Notes under the pieces: model-generated
The model's input: only the letters and a program-made list of their open reading frames with translations
Databases searched by the model: none
What the model was told of the DNA's origin: nothing
Assembly (NCBI GenBank): GCA_937927905.1
Contig: CALFWP010000058.1
Location: 1-20,973, forward strand
DNA length: 20,973 bases
Direction: 5' to 3'
From: an uncultured Neomegalonema sp.
GTDB taxonomy: Bacteria; Pseudomonadota; Alphaproteobacteria; Rhodobacterales; Rhodobacteraceae
In this document: piece by piece, positions 16,536 through 20,973 of the stretch
Numbering within the stretch: position 1 is the stretch's first letter
Layout of the letters: every line of letters begins with the position of its first letter
Translations under genes and position numbers: made by a program

Positions 16536-17794
16536 CGGCGGTCAATCACGGCTTCGCGTTTTAACTCGCGCAGCAGTCCGCGCGCATATTGCTCAAGACG
16601 CTGTGAGCGCAGCTGATTTCCGGCCCGCGCGCGCAGCGCGTCTCCAGAGGGTCCTTCTGATTTCTTGTCACACACAACAATAATGTGAAAACCGTCATTG
16701 GACCGCACGGCCTGTGTTTTATCGCCAGGTTCAAGTCCGGCCACGACCTCACGAACCGGCCCGGGCATTTTGGACAGCTCCAGATCACCCAGATCGCCCG
16801 ATATGCTCAGATATTGCGCAGCTGCAGCTTTGACATCGGCACATGTATTAACCTGAGCACGGGCAGCATTGGCCCGTGCCAGCGCCGCATCCGCCTCCTG
16901 CTGGGATGCACCGGCGGAAACACCAACGACCAATTGCGCAAGATTATAGACTGTTTTACCCGACGTGCCCGCTTCACGACTGTCCCTTAATCCGTAAAGC
17001 ACAACATCACCGCCATCGGTAAAGGGGGCGGATACGCGGTCCACATTCATCGCCGCAACAACCGGTAATGCGGCAGCAGAAAGACCGCTTTTCGCGACCC
17101 AGCCGAGATCACCGCCCGCCTGGGCCGTCGGACCGTTACTCACCTCCCGCGCGACAACAGAAAAACGTTCCCCCTGCCCCAACCGCGCGATAATCTTCTG
17201 GGCGGCCTGTCGCGCCGCCTGCTCACCACCGGCAGAAACCGGTAAGCGTATTTCAGCAAGAAGGTATTCTGTTTCCCCGGGTTTGGCACCGCTTTTCGGA
17301 ACGACCATTGCGTCGATTTCATTTTCGGATATCCGGACTCTGTTTCCGAAGCGCCTGAGGATCAGCTGACGCCACGCGACCTCGGATTTGATCTGACTGT
17401 CCAGCGTTTCGAGTGCGACCCCCTCGGACAAAAGGCCGGAGCGCATGCGATCAGGATCACGGTTGTTGCTGCGCGACACTTCATCGAAGCCTGATTTGAC
17501 TTCGTCCGGACCGGGATCAATGCCAACGCGTTTTGCGGCCTGCAATCGCAGGATGTCCTCGATCAGCGCATCCAGTGCCGCTTCCTCGTCCGGCTTATTG
17601 CCCGTCGTCAACTGTATCAGCCGCATACGCTGTTGAAGATCATAACCGGTGATGATGTCATCATTTACAACGGCGACCGGCGCGAAACTTTGCGCAACCG
17701 CATGATCCGGCCCTGCAAGCATCGCTCCGGATAAAACAAGCGAAGACAGTACCGACGAAATTACAAGACGGCGGACGCCGGAATGAAATGCCAT
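16532..17794 (-). CDS. surA: SurA-type periplasmic peptidyl-prolyl isomerase/chaperone
   Basis: The protein has 420 residues. SurA binds unfolded outer-membrane proteins in the periplasm and delivers them to the BAM complex. An N-terminal signal peptide (about 1-34, ending HAVAQ) is followed by the SurA N-domain VVNDDIITGYDLQQRMRL. A parvulin/PPIC domain spans roughly 170-270, with the motif GGDLGWVAKSGL. A weaker second parvulin-like segment follows (about 275-385), with SNDGFHIIVVCD. The open frame reaches 17860, but the ATG at 17794 is chosen because GGAGG lies eight bases upstream and the signal peptide begins there. The gene sits between lptD, whose product is a classic SurA client, and pdxA, with which it overlaps. 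Confidence 0.92.
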   Translation of the reverse strand: MAFHSGVRRLVISSVLSSLVLSGAMLAGPDHAVAQSFAPVAVVNDDIITGYDLQQRMRLIQLTTGNKPDEEAALDALIEDILRLQAAKRVGIDPGPDEVKSGFDEVSRSNNRDPDRMRSGLLSEGVALETLDSQIKSEVAWRQLILRRFGNRVRISENEIDAMVVPKSGAKPGETEYLLAEIRLPVSAGGEQAARQAAQKIIARLGQGERFSVVAREVSNGPTAQAGGDLGWVAKSGLSAAALPVVAAMNVDRVSAPFTDGGDVVLYGLRDSREAGTSGKTVYNLAQLVVGVSAGASQQEADAALARANAARAQVNTCADVKAAAAQYLSISGDLGDLELSKMPGPVREVVAGLEPGDKTQAVRSNDGFHIIVVCDKKSEGPSGDALRARAGNQLRSQRLEQYARGLLRELKREAVIDRR

Positions 17795-17849
17795 TGTCTT
17801 ATCCTCCAAGGGCCCGTTACGCACAGCTTTAGCTGATCTTTCCAATGCG

Positions 17850-20000
17850 TTATGCACCAAGGCTTTTCAACCTCAAAGTAAGGCCAAAATCTGTTCCGTC
17901 ATTGGCATCCCTGTCTTCGTTAAAGCGACGGGAAACCGAAAAATCAATAAAGCAGCATTCATTTTCAAACGTAATACCGCCATCCGCCTCTACCAGGCGG
18001 TCATTCTGCAGATCACGGCGTCCCCCGGCATATGCAGAAAATTCTTCTGTCACACGCACAATACCCTGTGCGGATGCTTCCTCGCGGTCTTCAGTAAAGC
18101 CGCTGAGGGCATCTTCACCGATGCGCACGTATGTGCCCACTGCAGAAAATGCACCATAGGATGCGCGGGCATAAACCTCCGCACGTTCAAGATTCAGGTC
18201 TTCATCGCTTGCTCTGACACGCGCTGTCACATCGAAATAGGGATCAAATTTCAGACGCAAAGCCCCCACGTGATCACTCTCGGCATTGCTCAGACCCGAT
18301 GTGGCGCTAAAATCGGTGTTATCCCGTGTTCTGAAAACACGCCCGTAAGCGGCCTCGACACCAAAGCCGTTTTCGGCGGTAAAATCATACCGGATCCCTG
18401 TATTAAGGCGGGTGCCGGACTCGATCCTGTCAAGCCCGGCAAAACGGGATTCACCGGTCAGCAGGATCGTTTCATCAAAATTCAGATCAAGGCTGTCCTC
18501 ATTCGGAAACTGATCCTGATTGCTCTGGTTCGGTGCGACGACAAGCTGCACAACAGGTTCAAGAATATGTGTTCCCAGGTCATTTACGGCGATAAACGGC
18601 ATCCGAACATCAAGGCCCGCACGCACATCAAGCCTGGCCTGCGGGCTTTCTTCTATGAGCGGGTCATCATTGGTCAGAAAAACATCCCCCCGTGCCCCCG
18701 CAAAAGGCGTCACCACGACACCCGTATCGGAGACGAATTGCCGCTCCCATGTTACACCGCCCGACGCTCTGGAAACGTCACGCCCCTGCTCTCTTTGCAA
18801 ATGCAAAAGATCCGCCGTCGCGGTGGCAATGCCGAGCACCGGATCCTCCAGCGCGCGGTACCGTAAACGCAATTCCGGCAAAGCGAAGGGGATCGTTTCG
18901 CTGTCCTCATCCTCGCGGAAACTCTGAAAATAATACGCATTCGCCTCGGCAAACAGGCGTTCATTTTCCTGCACCGCGAACAGTCTGTTCGTCACACGGT
19001 CGTTATCGGAATAGTTATACCGGCGCAGAAAGGTGTCATCAGAGGCAAGATTCAAATCGAACCCCCAACCCAGATCACCGCCCAAAGAAAACCGTCCCTC
19101 ACCATTCACGGCCCCGCGAAAATTATCCGCATCGGATACCTGCGTGTTCCGGATGCCGCTGCCCCATAAACGGTAAAAACCGTTTTCGGTGGCCGCCCTG
19201 TATTCCGCCTCAAGCAATGGCCCGTCACTGGAGGTGATAAAGGGCGTGATAGTCAGGTCCCGCCAGGGTGATAATTCGATAAAATATGGCAACTTAACCG
19301 AATATCCGATCGTACTGTCCTCGCCGAACAGAGGCGGCAGAAAGCCGGTTCTGCGCTCTACCGAAGGATCGGGATGCCTGAAATACGGCAGGTAAGCCAC
19401 GGGCACGCCTTCGACCTCAAAGGTTGCCCCTTCATAGATAACATCGCGGGTCTGTTCATCATGGATGACCTTCGCAGCCCGCACGCGCCACAAAGGGGTG
19501 GGGTCATCGAAACAAACTTCGCAAGGGCTATAAACAGCCTTGGACAAAACCGTATAACGGTCATCCACCCGCCGCCCTTCAACGGCGGCAAACCGTGCAC
19601 CGCCTGCGATCAGAGCGCGGGGCTGTCTGACCGTACCATCGGCAAAAGTGATGTCCAGATCCGCAGCATCCGCGAACAGATACGTGCCGTCATCATTGCG
19701 CAAGGCAACCGCACCGGTGGCACGCACACGGCCCGACGCCTCGTCATATTCCAGACTATCGGCGGCCAGAATACGCGGGCCGTAATAGGCCTCCGCCTGC
19801 CCGACGGCACGGGCTGTGGAGGTTTCGGCATCATAGGTGACTTCATCTGCGACGATGACCAGCTGCTCTTCGGTATCAATCGCATCAAGTCCGGGAAAAT
19901 CGCGGTTGCCGTTGTCTTGTGCCGGAACCGGCGTGATCCAGAGGGAAATAACCAGGCCAAATACCAGACCCGGAAAATACGGCAGACCGGAATGTGCCAT
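17850..20000 (-). CDS. lptD: LPS-assembly outer-membrane protein LptD
   Basis: The protein has 716 residues. LptD forms the outer-membrane barrel that, with LptE, inserts lipopolysaccharide into the outer leaflet. A signal peptide (about 1-27, ending VPAQ) precedes the OstA/LptA-like N-terminal jellyroll (about 42-150: LVIVADEVTYD, ADSLEYDEASGRVRATGAVAL). The remainder is beta-barrel sequence with alternating hydrophobic residues. Four cysteines stand out: C160 and C163 in SPCEVCFDD, and C682-C683 near the C-terminus. They can make the N- to C-terminal disulfides known to activate LptD. The open frame runs up to 20105 inside lptG, but the ATG at 20000 begins the signal peptide and lies one base after the lptG stop. 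Fifty-five bases separate it from surA. Confidence 0.94.
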   Translation of the reverse strand: MAHSGLPYFPGLVFGLVISLWITPVPAQDNGNRDFPGLDAIDTEEQLVIVADEVTYDAETSTARAVGQAEAYYGPRILAADSLEYDEASGRVRATGAVALRNDDGTYLFADAADLDITFADGTVRQPRALIAGGARFAAVEGRRVDDRYTVLSKAVYSPCEVCFDDPTPLWRVRAAKVIHDEQTRDVIYEGATFEVEGVPVAYLPYFRHPDPSVERRTGFLPPLFGEDSTIGYSVKLPYFIELSPWRDLTITPFITSSDGPLLEAEYRAATENGFYRLWGSGIRNTQVSDADNFRGAVNGEGRFSLGGDLGWGFDLNLASDDTFLRRYNYSDNDRVTNRLFAVQENERLFAEANAYYFQSFREDEDSETIPFALPELRLRYRALEDPVLGIATATADLLHLQREQGRDVSRASGGVTWERQFVSDTGVVVTPFAGARGDVFLTNDDPLIEESPQARLDVRAGLDVRMPFIAVNDLGTHILEPVVQLVVAPNQSNQDQFPNEDSLDLNFDETILLTGESRFAGLDRIESGTRLNTGIRYDFTAENGFGVEAAYGRVFRTRDNTDFSATSGLSNAESDHVGALRLKFDPYFDVTARVRASDEDLNLERAEVYARASYGAFSAVGTYVRIGEDALSGFTEDREEASAQGIVRVTEEFSAYAGGRRDLQNDRLVEADGGITFENECCFIDFSVSRRFNEDRDANDGTDFGLTLRLKSLGA

Positions 20001-20001
20001 C

Positions 20002-20973
20002 TCAGACTTCCCTAAAATGAATAGACAACGCCAACCCCAGGAAACCGGCCCCGAAAGCCGGTCCCCACGCACCCAATGCAGCCGGTGCCGCCCCTGATGC
20101 GCCAAGTGCCATACTTACATCACTCATGAAATAGAATCCAAAGCCTGTCAAAGCGCAACCCAACGCAATACGCCCGAAACTTGCGAAGCGCGGCGGACGG
20201 ATGGCAAAGGATGCGGCAATCAGCGTCATCGCGCCCAGCAGGACCGGCAAGGCCAGCATTGCATGAAAATGCGCCTTATGCCGCCGCGCGGAAAATCCGG
20301 CTTCCTCCATACCTTTTATGACCCCGGGCATCTGCCAGAAAGAAATTGTGTCCGGCATGGCGATACTGTTCTGAATTTCCTTTGCCGTCAGCCGTGTTTG
20401 CAGTTTCAGGAAGGGAACAGTCTTTTCATTCGGCGGCACGGATGTGTCTTTCTGGACGATGCGGACCGTTGCTCCCGTCAGCATCCAGTGATCTCCCGAC
20501 AGAATTGCAACAGGCGTATCTATACGCTCCAGCAGCTCATCCTCCTGTCCGAAGCGGAGGAACGTTGCCTCACGCAATTCAGTGAGATCTTCATTGGTCT
20601 GCGCCGCACGGATCACGGTACGGGTGACACCGTCACTTTCACGCAGCCACAACCCTTCACTTGATACTGAAAACAGTGTGCCGCGGCCCTGAAAATGCTT
20701 TGCGTCAAGCCGCTCATAGATACTGAGTGCGACAGAAGCAAGCGGAGCATACACCGCAATCGCAACCAGCCCGATCATAGCCGCTGCGAATATGCCGGGC
20801 CGTGCCATGCCCCAGAATGACAGGCCGGAGGCAAAGGCGGCAACAAGTTCGCTTGACCGCGCCAGGATCATATAAGCAGACATTGCGGCAAGTAGCATCA
20901 CGAAAGGCAGCGCCTTCATCGAGACACTCGGCGCATGAAGGAACGCCATTGAAACAATGGTAAAAAACAGCCC
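20002..20973 (-). CDS. lptG: LPS export permease LptG, N-terminus cut by the window edge
   Basis: The frame is open from base 20973 to the TGA at 20002-20004, giving 323 residues. An in-frame ATG at 20949 is not the true start, because GLFFTIVS continues before it and LptG normally has a first transmembrane helix further upstream. Visible parts are a membrane helix, the conserved LARSSELVAAFASGLS coupling segment, further helices, a periplasmic beta-jellyroll (about 100-200) and three C-terminal helices. LptG pairs with LptF and the ATPase LptB in the inner membrane to pull lipopolysaccharide out and pass it to LptC/LptA. The gene is usually preceded by lptF, presumably just outside the window. 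It is followed after one base by lptD. Confidence 0.93.
   Translation of the reverse strand, partial: GLFFTIVSMAFLHAPSVSMKALPFVMLLAAMSAYMILARSSELVAAFASGLSFWGMARPGIFAAAMIGLVAIAVYAPLASVALSIYERLDAKHFQGRGTLFSVSSEGLWLRESDGVTRTVIRAAQTNEDLTELREATFLRFGQEDELLERIDTPVAILSGDHWMLTGATVRIVQKDTSVPPNEKTVPFLKLQTRLTAKEIQNSIAMPDTISFWQMPGVIKGMEEAGFSARRHKAHFHAMLALPVLLGAMTLIAASFAIRPPRFASFGRIALGCALTGFGFYFMSDVSMALGASGAAPAALGAWGPAFGAGFLGLALSIHFREV

Overview
The window looks like a chromosomal segment of an alphaproteobacterium of moderate to high GC. The basis is the gene order lptG-lptD-surA-pdxA-rsmA on one strand, the CxxC-type LptD, a single-PPIC-like SurA, an alphaproteobacterial style GluRS without the zinc cysteines, and a DUF1491 protein. 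The order within the class cannot be fixed from the sequence. There is no rRNA, tRNA, CRISPR array, prophage or intact mobile element. Most of the window is housekeeping.

Layout, left to right. A flavin-dependent monooxygenase-like gene (+) is cut by the left edge. It converges on gltX (-), which is followed by the glutamine-dependent NAD synthetase nadE (-). Divergent from nadE is a gene for an exported protein built of nine to ten MORN repeats (+). Next to it lies a heavily decayed IS5-family transposase (-) with one frameshift, four in-frame stops and two internal deletions. Then come an AIM24-family protein (+), a small DUF1491 protein (-) and, divergent from it, an EamA drug/metabolite transporter (+).

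The centre (about 8.8-13.6 kb) is a coupled two-gene unit: an SbcD/YhaO-like metallophosphoesterase nuclease and a 1154-residue SbcC/YhaN-like SMC-type ATPase. The stop of the first shares a base with the start of the second, so they very probably form a nuclease-ATPase complex acting on DNA ends. A 334-bp non-coding gap with three inverted repeats follows, then a DUF2306 membrane protein (+).

The right third (14.7 kb to the edge) is one tightly packed minus-strand operon: lptG (cut by the right edge), lptD, surA, pdxA, rsmA. LptG and LptD move and insert lipopolysaccharide into the outer membrane, and SurA is the periplasmic chaperone for outer-membrane barrels such as LptD. PdxA (vitamin B6 synthesis) and RsmA (16S rRNA dimethylation) are its usual downstream passengers. 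Junctions are 1-4 bases except for 55 bases between lptD and surA.

I see no clearly new multi-gene system. The items most worth a second look are the hook-less SbcD/SbcC-like pair with its non-AUG start, the exported MORN protein, the decayed transposase, and several short repeats in the intergenic gaps.
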